A stretch of DNA of 64,000 bases. It comes from Paenibacillus sp. JNUCC32. Lineage in GTDB: Bacteria; Bacillota; Bacilli; Paenibacillales; Paenibacillaceae. The DNA is taken from the NCBI RefSeq assembly GCF_014863545.1, contig NZ_CP062260.1, forward strand, positions 558,001-622,000, read 5' to 3'. Below the pieces are notes generated by a model. The model saw nothing but the letters and a program-made list of their open reading frames with translations. It was not told the DNA's origin and did no database searches. Shown here piece by piece: positions 36,440-44,543 of this stretch (positions within the stretch are counted from its first letter, which is position 1; the number at the start of each line of letters is the position of its first letter). The position numbers were made by a program, and so were the translations under genes.

Positions 36440-37153
36440 ATGGATGTGTTTCAACTGGATACGGAGACCATGCTGATGCGGCTGCTGTTCGCTGCATTGC
36501 TCGGCGGTTTGATCGGTTGGGAGCGGGAACGCCGGAATAAGCAGGCCGGGTTAAAAACCCATCTCTTGGTGGCCGTCGGATCGACGCTGATTATGCTGAC
36601 TTCCATCTACGGGTTTGATTCTGCACTGATCAATCATCCCAATGCGAGGTTTGATCCTGCCCGGCTGGCGGCACAAGTTGTAAGCGGTATCGGTTTTCTT
36701 GGTGCCGGAGCCATATTGCGGCGTTCCAATCATATCATTTCAGGTCTGACCACGGCCGCCACTTTATGGGTGGCAGCGGCTATTGGTTTAAGCGTGGGCT
36801 CCGGTTTTTACTGGCCTGCGATCATCACGACAGCGATCGTTCTGGTCAGCACGCTGGTGCTGAATAAATTGGAATCGAGGTTTCTCTTTATCAAAAAGTC
36901 CGGCAGCTTAAAGATTATCATCGAGGCGGGTGACCGTCCGGTACATGTGAGCACGATTACGGAATTGCTGCAAAAGGCCAATATGACGGTGGAAGGCATG
37001 ATCGTGAACAATGACACGACGGAAGACGATTCGACCAAGGTCACAATGGAATTCCGGGTATACTCGTTCAACAGCAAGGGAATTAACGGATTGTTCGAGC
37101 AGTTGTGGCAGGTAGAGGGGATTAAGCAGGTTCGCATGAACTGGCGTGATTGA
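36440..37153 (+). CDS. MgtC/SapB-family membrane protein
   Basis: Protein of 237 residues with about four membrane helices in the first 130 ('FAALLGGLIGWERERRNKQA' and 'SGIGFLGAGAILRR' are family signatures) and a soluble ACT-like C-terminal domain. MgtC proteins help adaptation to low magnesium, but the biochemical role of this branch is unclear. ATG 36440, 42 bases after glpP with GGTGGAGA before it, so it may be co-transcribed. No magnesium riboswitch is seen. Confidence 0.9.
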   Translation: MDVFQLDTETMLMRLLFAALLGGLIGWERERRNKQAGLKTHLLVAVGSTLIMLTSIYGFDSALINHPNARFDPARLAAQVVSGIGFLGAGAILRRSNHIISGLTTAATLWVAAAIGLSVGSGFYWPAIITTAIVLVSTLVLNKLESRFLFIKKSGSLKIIIEAGDRPVHVSTITELLQKANMTVEGMIVNNDTTEDDSTKVTMEFRVYSFNSKGINGLFEQLWQVEGIKQVRMNWRD

Positions 37154-37232
37154 GGACTCGGCGTTGCTTCGTTGCTTGATAGGGGAGTTATGGACCGACA
37201 TATCATGGAACATGAAGCGGTGAAATGTCCTG

Positions 37233-37273
37233 TAAAAGCTGAGCCCGGGGGGAACCCGGACTCGGCTTTTTTT
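37233..37273. terminator. Intrinsic terminator after mgtC-like gene
   Basis: AAAAGCTGAGCCCGGG pairs with CCCGGACTCGGCTTTT (mismatches only in the middle) and T runs follow. It lies 6 bases from the end of the convergent YhhN gene and may serve both. Confidence 0.85.
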
Positions 37274-37279
37274 GGTTTT

Positions 37280-37963
37280 CTAATGGATGGTGGAAGCATT
37301 GAGCGACGAGTCGCCCCTGCTCCGCGCTTTCGTCCAGTTAAAAGCCGAGATGCTTCTGGCTATCAGAAACTGGGCTGCATAATACGTGGTCATGATCCAT
37401 ACGTTCGAATAAAGGATATCGGAAACAAACATGTTCCAGGACAGGATCGAGTCCGAGATGACAAAGAGCAGACTTCCAAGCATGGCTAACCGGTTTCCGG
37501 TCATGACGGAGGTCCAGAGCATGGTCGAAATGACCGCAATATAAGCGATGACGGGAAATATCAAAGCCTGCTCCCCATTTGAGTTGAGAGAGGTTACCAA
37601 TTGAATGCCCATCCAGACGGAATAGGCCGCAATCGGAACGATGCTGAGGAGGCGGGGAAGCGAATATCGCCATTGTCCCAGAAAGCCGGCCGTATAGAAC
37701 AGGTGACCGATCAGAAAAAAGGTAAGGCCAACGACAAACCAGATCAGCGTACCGTCACCGATCATGCAGAAGAACAGTCCCAATAACAGAAGATAGTGAA
37801 CTTTCGTGGCACGGGGCGGGAATTGCCGATATGCAAACAGGATGATGAGCCACATGGGGATGAGTTTGAACAGCAGTTTGACGAGCATGGGCTCGGAAGG
37901 AATGAAGAAAATGTAAAGCAGACTCATGATCAGGATGAATAATGGCAGCAGATATCGTTTCAA
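37280..37963 (-). CDS. Lysoplasmalogenase-like membrane protein (YhhN/TMEM86 family)
   Basis: Protein of 227 residues with about eight membrane helices. 'FFCMIGDGTL' and 'GSLLFVISDSILSWNMF' contain the conserved acidic residues of the YhhN family, whose animal members hydrolyse lysoplasmalogens; the bacterial role is less certain. The TTG at 37963 is selected because GGGGGG lies 7 bases before it; a longer frame to 38092 would add non-conserved residues. Confidence 0.85.
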   Translation of the reverse strand: MKRYLLPLFILIMSLLYIFFIPSEPMLVKLLFKLIPMWLIILFAYRQFPPRATKVHYLLLLGLFFCMIGDGTLIWFVVGLTFFLIGHLFYTAGFLGQWRYSLPRLLSIVPIAAYSVWMGIQLVTSLNSNGEQALIFPVIAYIAVISTMLWTSVMTGNRLAMLGSLLFVISDSILSWNMFVSDILYSNVWIMTTYYAAQFLIARSISAFNWTKARSRGDSSLNASTIH

Positions 37964-38240
37964 TAAGAATCCCCCCGGTAGAAATATAATCTCATGCTTA
38001 GACAAGTTCTTCCTCAGCGTCTCAATTCCTCTTTCCTGATCCTTGACTGTATAAAAGGTATGTTGAGTAAATATAAATGGGGGGTTAGGCATAGCGAACC
38101 TGGGGCGTGAGGGGAGTGCATATCCAGTGGCTGCACGGAGTAATCGGCAATTGCTTTATGGATGGGTCTATGGGTTATAGACATTTTATAATGGAAATGG
38201 AAAAAGAGATAGTGAACTGAGCAGAAGGAGGGGATAGTTT

Positions 38241-39224
38241 GTGATGAAGAAACGTCAAGGAGTGAAAAAGCTGCTGGCCGGTATGATGGCGGCAGCGATA
38301 GGGATCGCCGGTTTCCTGTTTGGAGGAGAAGAAGTTTGGGCTTCGGGTACATCTTCAGACAAACCTATTGAAATTAGGGTGAATGGCGGCAAATTGCTGC
38401 TGGATTCGCCTGCTTTTATTCATCAAGGGAGGGTGATGGTGCCATTCCGCGGCATTTCGGAAGCTATGGGTGCCGAGGTGCGTTGGAATCAAGCCGATCG
38501 GTCGGCGATCGTGAGCAATGGCAAACATACGACGAGTTATACCGTTGGGCATACCCGTGCCGTGAAGGACGGCAAGGTCGTGACCCTGCATGCTCCGCCT
38601 CTTCTCAGGGAGGGACGGGTTTACATCCCGCTCCGTTTCTCGGCTGAAGGGCTTGGAGGCAAGGTATCCTGGGATAACAAGGCTAAAGAAGCTATGATTT
38701 ATCCGCTGCTCACGCCGAAAGAAGCAGAAGCCGCCCTGTCCAAAATCAGTGCTGAAGCGATCGCATTTTTGAAAAACAAGGATTTTGAGAAGCTGGCCGA
38801 ACTCGCTCATCCAGACGGAATCACCTTCTCTCCGTATGCTTACGTCGACCGGCAGAAGGACGTAACGCTCAGCAAGCAGCAGCTGCGGCAGGGATTGAAC
38901 AACGACGCCGTTTACCGATGGGGTGAGTTTGACGGCAGCGGAGAACCGATTTCGATGACTCTTGATGGCTATTACAAGAAATTCATTTATTCGCTGGACT
39001 TTGCGAAGGCGCCGTGGATCGGATATAACCAATCGAAGAGCGAAGGAAATACGGTGAACAATGCCAGCAGCCAGTACAGAGAGGCCTGCATCGTTGAGTA
39101 TTATTATGATGGAGTTGATCCTGATTATGCGGGCATGGACTGGGAAAGCCTGCGGCTAGTGTTTGAGCGGTATGAGGATCGTTGGGTATTGTCCGGCATC
39201 ATACATGATCAATGGACGATCTGA
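38241..39224 (+). CDS. Secreted protein with copper amine oxidase N-terminal-like domains
   Basis: Protein of 327 residues. A signal peptide (to about residue 35, ending 'GEEVWASG') is followed by two Cu-amine-oxidase-N1-type repeats (about 45-155, 'GRVMVPFRGISEAMGAEVRW' and 'GRVYIPLRFSAEGLGGKVSW'), a small domain used as a cell-wall module in this group, and a C-terminal domain of about 160 residues that I do not recognise. The start is GTG 38241 or ATG 38244, behind AAGGAGGGG. Single gene with its own terminator. Confidence 0.85.
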   Translation: MMKKRQGVKKLLAGMMAAAIGIAGFLFGGEEVWASGTSSDKPIEIRVNGGKLLLDSPAFIHQGRVMVPFRGISEAMGAEVRWNQADRSAIVSNGKHTTSYTVGHTRAVKDGKVVTLHAPPLLREGRVYIPLRFSAEGLGGKVSWDNKAKEAMIYPLLTPKEAEAALSKISAEAIAFLKNKDFEKLAELAHPDGITFSPYAYVDRQKDVTLSKQQLRQGLNNDAVYRWGEFDGSGEPISMTLDGYYKKFIYSLDFAKAPWIGYNQSKSEGNTVNNASSQYREACIVEYYYDGVDPDYAGMDWESLRLVFERYEDRWVLSGIIHDQWTI

Positions 39225-39238
39225 GACTGGCCTGATTA

Positions 39239-39278
39239 GTCGAAACCATGATGAAATGATGGTTTCGACATTTTTTTT
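39239..39278 (+). terminator. Intrinsic terminator
   Basis: GTCGAAACCAT and ATGGTTTCGAC form a perfect 11-bp stem, followed by eight T. It ends the preceding secreted-protein gene. Confidence 0.9.
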
Positions 39279-39288
39279 GAAAAAATGC

Positions 39289-39317
39289 TTGCTTTTTAGC
39301 TTGGGGCGTAATATACT
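39289..39317 (+). promoter_or_regulatory. tRNA-Leu promoter
   Basis: TTGCTT (39289-39294), 17-base spacer, TATACT (39312-39317). The tRNA begins 41 bases beyond. Confidence 0.75.
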
Positions 39318-39358
39318 CTTAATTACGGTGATCAACAAGATCACGACTTACATAATAT

Positions 39359-39442
<84 letters not shown>

Positions 39443-39453
39443 TCTATGAAGCA

Positions 39454-39497
39454 AAGCTGTTTTTCAAGTGGAATTCGACTTGAAAAACAGCTTTTTT
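39454..39497 (+). terminator. Terminator of tRNA-Leu
   Basis: A perfect 16-bp stem starting AAGCTGTTTTTC at 39454, loop GGAATTCG, and T run to 39497. Confidence 0.92.
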
Positions 39498-39620
39498 CGT
39501 TCCTCTTCATGTGGAAATCGCGTTATACTGAATAGGAGTACCGTTCCGTATGAGGGTGATGGAATGGGACGAAAGCGTAAATAGCCGTTTTGGTATTTAG
39601 AACATAAGGGGTGTGATCGC

Positions 39621-40346
39621 ATGATAAAACCTCGAAACAGGATGGGCTTTATGCTGATGATGTTGATCGCAGTCAGCGTAGCTGTCGGATGTCAGCCATC
39701 GGATAAAGGGAATGGGGCCGGGTCTTTGCCGACTGAGGCATTGGGAAACTCCCTCAAGGGAGATATTCCTGAGACAAAGCCGCCTTCCGGCACGGATGAA
39801 ACCTCAGGCCATACGGATGGCAGCGCAGGAAACGGTTCCGCAGCAGACACGCAAGAAGATCCAGCGGCCGAACCCGATGTGGATTTATCGGATGTGACGG
39901 CAGTCCGGCTCGTTAATCATAACTCAGGCTGGATCGGCGGAGAAGGCTGGATTGCTTTTAGTGATGATGGAGGCACCGAATGGGAGGTTCAAGCTCAACT
40001 GAAGGGCACAGTACGCCAAATCTTTGCGCTGAACGGAAAGCAGGCCTGGACCGTGATGGAGAATAACGATCTGTACCGTACAACGGATGGCGGAGAAACA
40101 TGGAACCGGATAGGAAGCACGCCGAATGCCGGCTTTCTCCATTTTATCTCGCCCGAAACGGGATTCAGCGGTCAAGCCAAAACCGAGGACGGAGGCAAGA
40201 CCTGGAGCATTCAGGATATGCCGGATACGACCACCCGAGGCCATGACCAAAGAGCCGCCATTGACGGAGTCGTTCAACATTTCAAAAACGATGGCGTTAA
40301 TCCTGGGAAATGGTACGTTATAAACGAGACGAAGACCCATAACTAA
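39621..40346 (+). CDS. Lipoprotein with Asp-box (BNR/Ycf48-like) repeats
   Basis: Secreted lipoprotein of 241 residues. A short signal peptide ends in the lipobox 'VAVGC' (C24). A long Gly/Ser/Pro/Glu-rich tether (about 25-90) precedes a partial beta-propeller containing three Asp-box motifs: 'SDDGGTEW', 'TTDGGETW' and 'TEDGGKTW'. Three blades are too few for a complete propeller. Function unknown. Start ATG behind AAGGGGTGTG. Flanked by tRNA-Leu and a terminator, so monocistronic. Confidence 0.85.
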   Translation: MIKPRNRMGFMLMMLIAVSVAVGCQPSDKGNGAGSLPTEALGNSLKGDIPETKPPSGTDETSGHTDGSAGNGSAADTQEDPAAEPDVDLSDVTAVRLVNHNSGWIGGEGWIAFSDDGGTEWEVQAQLKGTVRQIFALNGKQAWTVMENNDLYRTTDGGETWNRIGSTPNAGFLHFISPETGFSGQAKTEDGGKTWSIQDMPDTTTRGHDQRAAIDGVVQHFKNDGVNPGKWYVINETKTHN

Positions 40347-40353
40347 TCATATC

Positions 40354-40388
40354 AAAGCAGACCGGAAAATTACCGGCCTGCTTTTTTT
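40354..40388 (+). terminator. Intrinsic terminator after Asp-box lipoprotein gene
   Basis: AAGCAGACCGG pairs with CCGGCCTGCTT (one mismatch), loop AAAATTA, followed by T7. Confidence 0.85.
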
Positions 40389-40446
40389 GAGCTTATGCCT
40401 GAACGTTCAGCAAGAATCAGGCAGAACGACGAGCCTCACATGGTTT

Positions 40447-40638
40447 TTAAGGGAGCTCTTTGAATATTCTTCGGGAGCCTGCCCAAAGACCGGCTGCAAT
40501 ACCGAAAAAACCGAAGAGGGAAACCAGGACCATCAGATTGTAGGAGTGCCATCCGAGGAGGAATCCGATGCCGCTTCCCATGGTCGTTCCAGCCAGCAAT
40601 CCCAGTGAAGCGCCAATTTCCTTCTGACGCAGCTTCAT
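40447..40638 (-). CDS. Small two-helix membrane protein (AtpZ-like)
   Basis: Protein of 63 residues with two hydrophobic helices at about 13-30 and 36-55 joined by a short loop ('GWHSYNL'), resembling AtpZ/AtpI-type small membrane proteins. It has a convincing GAGGTGA site before the ATG. It is downstream of the double-HTH gene on the same strand, but 171 bases and a long inverted repeat separate them. Role unknown. Confidence 0.65.
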   Translation of the reverse strand: MKLRQKEIGASLGLLAGTTMGSGIGFLLGWHSYNLMVLVSLFGFFGIAAGLWAGSRRIFKELP

Positions 40639-40715
40639 TGGTCAGTCACCTCATTCCTGGATGCTTTCGTATGCCCGATGTTACTTGTATTCCCTGAAAA
40701 CCTCAAACTATGCCA

Positions 40716-40774
40716 TGACACAAAATAAGCCCGGCTTGGCCGAATGGAGTCCGGCAAGCAGAGCATTTGTGTCA
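40716..40774. repeat. Two-tier inverted repeat between HTH and small membrane gene
   Basis: TGACACAAA (40716-40724) and TTTGTGTCA (40766-40774) are exact complements; inside, GGCTTGGCCG and CCGGCAAGC pair imperfectly. There is no T tract, so it is not a normal terminator. It may be a processed or regulatory RNA structure, or an operator. Confidence 0.5.
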
Positions 40775-40809
40775 GATCATAAGTATGGTTATTGGTTTAA
40801 CGGCTAGTT

Positions 40810-41409
40810 TTATCGGGACTCTTGCTTCAGTGCGCAATCTGCGAATAACACAGACTTAGGGATTCGAAAGAACTGTTCCGCTTTCTCCTGAAATGCTGCT
40901 GAAGGTACGGTGCCTTGGTGCAGCCATTTGCGGAACGTGCCGGGATGCACGCCGATCCAGCGGCTGACATCGCTCACCGACAAATCATGAACCATGCACA
41001 GGCCTGTCAGAATCCGATTGCTGACCGGAGAGCGTGTCAGGGTGCGTTTCATGAATCGGGAAGGCGCTGGCTGACAGATCAAGGGCGACTTGTCCAGCAA
41101 TTCTTCTCTGAAGAGAATGTGGCGGGGATAACCCAAGTAGTCGCAGGCTTTCTCCAGGTTGTTTTTTCCGGGAACGCGTCCCTCATATACCCAGGCGCTG
41201 ACGCTACGGGAGGATACTCCCAGTTCCTCGGCCAATTGCGACAATTTGATATCGTTGGCCATAAGTACGGCTAGCAGGACGCGGTTACGAATTTGGCAGC
41301 GGGTCGGCCGACGAAAGCGCTTGACTCGCACGCCTTTCCCCAAATATTTACGGTTGATCAGGGACCACGCCTCAATGGAGTGTTTTTCTTGCTGCAGTTG
41401 TGTAGGCAT
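40810..41409 (-). CDS. Protein with two tandem helix-turn-helix units
   Basis: DNA-binding protein of 199 residues. Two 59-residue units, at 42-100 and 131-189, align without gaps, share about 18 identical positions (NR.L....M, D..., G V, W, G.VP, EKA, P..LF) and each contain an XRE-like HTH. This indicates an internal duplication and a protein that may bind two sites or an asymmetric operator as a monomer. ATG 41409 follows GGAGGAATT; the GTG at 41433 lacks a site. It is transcribed away from the riboswitch-controlled dehydrogenase. No known family is recognised. Confidence 0.75.
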   Translation of the reverse strand: MPTQLQQEKHSIEAWSLINRKYLGKGVRVKRFRRPTRCQIRNRVLLAVLMANDIKLSQLAEELGVSSRSVSAWVYEGRVPGKNNLEKACDYLGYPRHILFREELLDKSPLICQPAPSRFMKRTLTRSPVSNRILTGLCMVHDLSVSDVSRWIGVHPGTFRKWLHQGTVPSAAFQEKAEQFFRIPKSVLFADCALKQESR

Positions 41410-41563
41410 AATTCCTCCGATTTTTTTTAACACAATACTACAATATTCGACACTATCTTTTCAATAGCCAATCACTAAACATTTGTTTCCATTTCGTTGT
41501 TACATGATTTATGGAGCCGGCGCAGTGGTTCGATAGACCTACAATGTGTATTTGGTCTTGTTG

Positions 41564-41641
41564 GAACATTGTTCGTATTTATATAAAAATTAACGATTAT
41601 TCCCCTGTATAAATCGAAATTTATCGCAAAAGACGAACAAT
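41564..41641. promoter_or_regulatory. Palindrome and distant inverted repeat in divergent region
   Basis: GAACATTGTTC (41564-41574) is a perfect 11-bp palindrome. Its ATTGTTCGT (41568-41576) recurs inverted as ACGAACAAT at 41633-41641. Both lie upstream of the riboswitch promoter and near the HTH gene, so they are candidate binding sites for that protein. Confidence 0.4.
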
Positions 41642-41655
41642 TTCAAATATTCGTA

Positions 41656-41684
41656 TTGACTCATTCGTAATTCCGTTTTATATT
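41656..41684 (+). promoter_or_regulatory. Promoter of the riboswitch transcript
   Basis: TTGACT (41656-41661), 17-base spacer and TATATT (41679-41684). Transcription would begin near 41691, 25 bases before the aptamer. Confidence 0.75.
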
Positions 41685-41714
41685 AACTATGGTTGTTGAA
41701 GAGAAAAATAGGCT

Positions 41715-41821
41715 TATTCGTATATCCCTGAAAATAAGGTTCAGGGGTTTCTACAAGGGACCTTAAATTCCTGACTACGAATAGGGTGCGCAAGCATACC
41801 TATTCGGAGCAGGATTTTTTT
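41715..41821 (+). ncRNA. Purine riboswitch (guanine-type aptamer) with overlapping terminator
   Basis: P1 is TATTCGTA (41715-41722) with TACGAATA (41776-41783). P2 is CCCTGAA / TTCAGGG (41726-41746) with loop AATAAGG. The J2/3 core is GTTTCTAC. P3 is AGGGA / TTCCT with loop CCTTAAA. The junction GACTACG has C at the specificity position (41775), indicating guanine rather than adenine. A terminator, with TCCTG (41769-41773) pairing CAGGA (41810-41814), CGAATAGG (41778-41785) pairing CCTATTCG (41799-41806) and T7 after it, uses the 3' strands of P1 and P3. Ligand binding should therefore prevent termination. A conserved A in J1/2 is T here (41725). Confidence 0.9.
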
Positions 41822-41872
41822 GTGCCTGAAATCGGTGTGCGCAAACGACAGTCAAACACACAGGGGGATATG

Positions 41873-43303
41873 ATGAGCAAATATGATGTTATCGTTGTTG
41901 GTGCCGGTCCTGCGGGAATTTTTGCATGTTATGAGCTGACATTGAAATCACCGGGCAGCAGGGTGCTGCTGGTTGACAAGGGACATGATATTTACCGGAG
42001 AAGCTGTCCGATTCTGGAGGAGAAGATTAAGCTGTGTCCTCCGGCGGTAGGCCGGAAGGAATTCGCCGGTTGCCTGCCGGCCTGCTCGATTACGGCCGGA
42101 TTTGGTGGAGCCGGGGCATACAGTGACGGCAAATTCAACATAACCACAGAGTTTGGCGGCTGGATGACCGATTATTTGCCCGGATCCAAAGTCATGGAGC
42201 TCATTCAATATGTGGACGCCATCAACCTGGAGCATGGGGCGACGCCTGCCATTACAGATCCGACGACCCATGCGATCCGCGATATTGAACAGCGAGGATA
42301 CGCAGCAGGCCTTAAGCTGCTTCGCGCACAGGTAAGGCATCTTGGAACCGAGCAGAATTTGGAAATCCTGAAGTCGATTTATGAATATTTAAAGACAAGG
42401 ATTGATATGGCATTCCGGGCGGAGGTCGAGGACATCGTCACCGTCAAGGAGGACGGCACCCACCGCGTCACCGGCATCGCGATGAAGGGCGGAGAGGTCC
42501 ATGAGGCGAATCTGGTGATGGTTGCCCCCGGCCGCGACGGGTCTGCCTGGTTGACCGGCATTCTTAAAAAACGCAGATTGAAAATGCATAATAACCAAGT
42601 GGATGTCGGCGTGCGCGTCGAAACCTCGGATGTGGTCATGCGTGAAATCAACGAGCATTTGTATGAAGGCAAATTCATCTTCAACACTTCGGTCGGGACC
42701 CGCGTGCGGACATTCTGCAGTAATCCTTCCGGCCATGTCGTGGTGGAAAACCACAGCGGCGTCATGGCCGCCAACGGCCATTCCTACAAGGATCCGGCGT
42801 TGGGCTCGGCCAATACGAACTTTGCGCTGCTGGTATCCCATAAGTTTACGGAGCCGTTTGATAAGCCTAACGAATACGCGCGCGAAATATGCAAGCGGGC
42901 GAATGATCTGTCCAGCGGCGGGGTCATCGTGCAGAAATTCGGCGACGTGCTTCGCGGCCGGAGATCCACCGAGGGCAGAATCCGCGAAGGGTTTCTTGAG
43001 CCGACGCTGAAGGAAGCCGTTCCAGGCGATCTTGGCTTGGTGCTGCCTTACAACACGATGAAAAGTCTGATCGAGATGGTTGAAGCGCTTGATCAAGTCA
43101 CGCCGGGGATCGCGTCGGAGCACACGTTGTTCTATGGCGTCGAGGCCAAGTTTTACTCCGCAAGGCCGAAGCTGTCGGATTCCTTCGAGACGGAGATCAA
43201 GGGGCTGTATTGCGGCGGGGATGGCGCCGGAATTACCCGAGGGCTTGCTCAGGCAGGAGCCGCCGGGGTCTGGATTGCCCGGAACATGCTGAACCATATT
43301 TAG
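41873..43303 (+). CDS. FAD-dependent dehydrogenase (COG2509-like), riboswitch-controlled
   Basis: Flavoprotein of 476 residues. The FAD motif 'VVGAGPAGIFACYEL' is at residues 8-22; a Cys-containing segment 'CPILEEKIKLCPPAVGRKEF' follows, then 'GFGGAGAYSDGKFN' and a C-terminal FAD-binding 'GLYCGGDGAGITRGLAQAGA'. This matches a widespread group of uncharacterised NAD(P)/FAD-dependent dehydrogenases. The ATG at 41873 has AGGGGG 5 bases upstream; the frame continues upstream into the riboswitch without use. Control by a purine aptamer suggests a link to purine salvage, oxidation or nucleotide metabolism, but the substrate is unknown. Confidence 0.88.
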   Translation: MSKYDVIVVGAGPAGIFACYELTLKSPGSRVLLVDKGHDIYRRSCPILEEKIKLCPPAVGRKEFAGCLPACSITAGFGGAGAYSDGKFNITTEFGGWMTDYLPGSKVMELIQYVDAINLEHGATPAITDPTTHAIRDIEQRGYAAGLKLLRAQVRHLGTEQNLEILKSIYEYLKTRIDMAFRAEVEDIVTVKEDGTHRVTGIAMKGGEVHEANLVMVAPGRDGSAWLTGILKKRRLKMHNNQVDVGVRVETSDVVMREINEHLYEGKFIFNTSVGTRVRTFCSNPSGHVVVENHSGVMAANGHSYKDPALGSANTNFALLVSHKFTEPFDKPNEYAREICKRANDLSSGGVIVQKFGDVLRGRRSTEGRIREGFLEPTLKEAVPGDLGLVLPYNTMKSLIEMVEALDQVTPGIASEHTLFYGVEAKFYSARPKLSDSFETEIKGLYCGGDGAGITRGLAQAGAAGVWIARNMLNHI

Positions 43304-43346
43304 CGCATAAATCCAAATGACCGGCTTTTTTAATAGGATGTTCATT

Positions 43347-43386
43347 CAGGAGCACGTTCTGGCGCCGTCCAGTCGATGCTCCTGTT
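43347..43386 (+). terminator. Hairpin after the FAD dehydrogenase gene
   Basis: CAGGAGCA and TGCTCCTG enclose a second stem CTGG / CCAG; only three T follow, so termination may be partial. Confidence 0.55.
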
Positions 43387-43513
43387 TGGTTATATCTGGA
43401 GAGCCTTGATGTTCCTCATGTACGTGGGAGCGATTTCTTTTTCCGGTCGAACGGGGTATGATAGATACGAGAGTTTTAGTTTTACATATATGCTAGAGAT
43501 GGAGGAACGGACG

Positions 43514-43801
43514 ATGATTAAACATATTGTTTTTTTCAAATTAAAGGATCCAACCGCAGAGAATATTGAGAAAACCGTGCAGGTGCTGCGCGACATGGAC
43601 GGGAAAATTCCGATGCTGAGATCCCTTGAAGCGGGTGCCGATGTGATCCGCTCCGAGCGCTCTTATGATTTGGCTTTGATCGTTGAAGTTGACAATCTTG
43701 AAGATTTGCAGGCTTATGCCGTTCACCCCGTACATCAGGAAGTGATCCAATACATCAATACGGTGAAAGATCATACGCTTAGCGTTGATTTTGAAGTGTA
43801 G
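43514..43801 (+). CDS. Dabb-family protein (stress-responsive alpha/beta barrel)
   Basis: Small dimeric alpha+beta barrel protein of 95 residues. 'MIKHIVFFKLKD' and 'YAVHPVHQEVIQYI' are family signatures, with His in the ligand pocket. Family members have varied or unknown roles. The ATG at 43514 follows GGAGGAA; longer starts from 43376 would add non-conserved residues. Confidence 0.9.
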   Translation: MIKHIVFFKLKDPTAENIEKTVQVLRDMDGKIPMLRSLEAGADVIRSERSYDLALIVEVDNLEDLQAYAVHPVHQEVIQYINTVKDHTLSVDFEV

Positions 43802-43842
43802 GCGTAGATAGACTTACAACAACAGGCTGGAGGAGATTTGCG

Positions 43843-44265
43843 GTGTATTATGTGAATCAAGAGCAAATTGAACGGCGGCTGAACGCAATTCCGGACATTG
43901 CGGAAGGTTTGCGGGCCGCGGCGCAATCGTGGGACGGAGGCCTGGTTCTGGGCCTGGTTCAGGAGCGTGCGCTTCATCTGGCGATCGAGGTCGTCACGGA
44001 TGTGGGAAGCTACCTGATCGACGGATTTATTATGCGGGATGCCAGCAGTTACGAAGATATCATGGATATCAATCATGAGGAAAAGGTGTTTCCGCAAGAG
44101 GTTCATAAGGTTCTGATGGAGCTGGTTCGTTTACGTAAGCCGCTCGTACAGGACTACTATGATTGGGACCGGCAGGCGTTGCATTCTTTAACGCCCGTAC
44201 TTCCCGATGTGCTGGAGCAGTTTGCGGGAAACGTTCGCGAATATTTAAAGAACGAACTGTACTGA
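43843..44265 (+). CDS. DUF86/HepT-like protein (YutE family)
   Basis: All-helical HEPN-fold protein of 140 residues. In active HepT toxins an R-x4-H motif performs RNA cleavage; here the corresponding segment reads 'RKPLVQDYYDWD', with Gln103 in place of His after R98. No MntA-like nucleotidyltransferase antitoxin lies next to it. Both points suggest a non-toxic, non-nuclease member. GTG start at 43843 with GGAGGAGA upstream, 41 bases after the Dabb gene, possibly co-transcribed. Confidence 0.8.
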   Translation: MYYVNQEQIERRLNAIPDIAEGLRAAAQSWDGGLVLGLVQERALHLAIEVVTDVGSYLIDGFIMRDASSYEDIMDINHEEKVFPQEVHKVLMELVRLRKPLVQDYYDWDRQALHSLTPVLPDVLEQFAGNVREYLKNELY

Positions 44266-44338
44266 TGGCTGCTTAGCTTAGCTTGAATGATTTCTCCCAT
44301 GCCCGCATGGGCTCGCTCATCTATATGACTCATGGAAG

Positions 44339-44377
44339 AACAGACCTTCAGGGAATCCTCTGAACGGTCTGTTTTTT
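44339..44377 (+). terminator. Intrinsic terminator after DUF86 gene
   Basis: AACAGACC / GGTCTGTT with inner TTCAG / CTGAA and T6 after the stem. Confidence 0.88.
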
Positions 44378-44543
44378 GTTGAATTCGTACCGTTGCCGCA
44401 TGTTCCTTGAGCGGGCGGGGATATTCGTTGTTCTCTGGCCGAAATAAAAAGATCGCCGATGTTGTGTCAAGACAAGCCCAACCTGCTTATAATGCATCAA
44501 GCGACTAGGCATTCGCCCGGTCGGACGAAAGGAGGAGTTCCCG

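Noticed and set aside
43843..44265. Toxin-antitoxin system based on the HepT-like protein
   Set aside because: No MntA-type nucleotidyltransferase is adjacent and the catalytic His is replaced.
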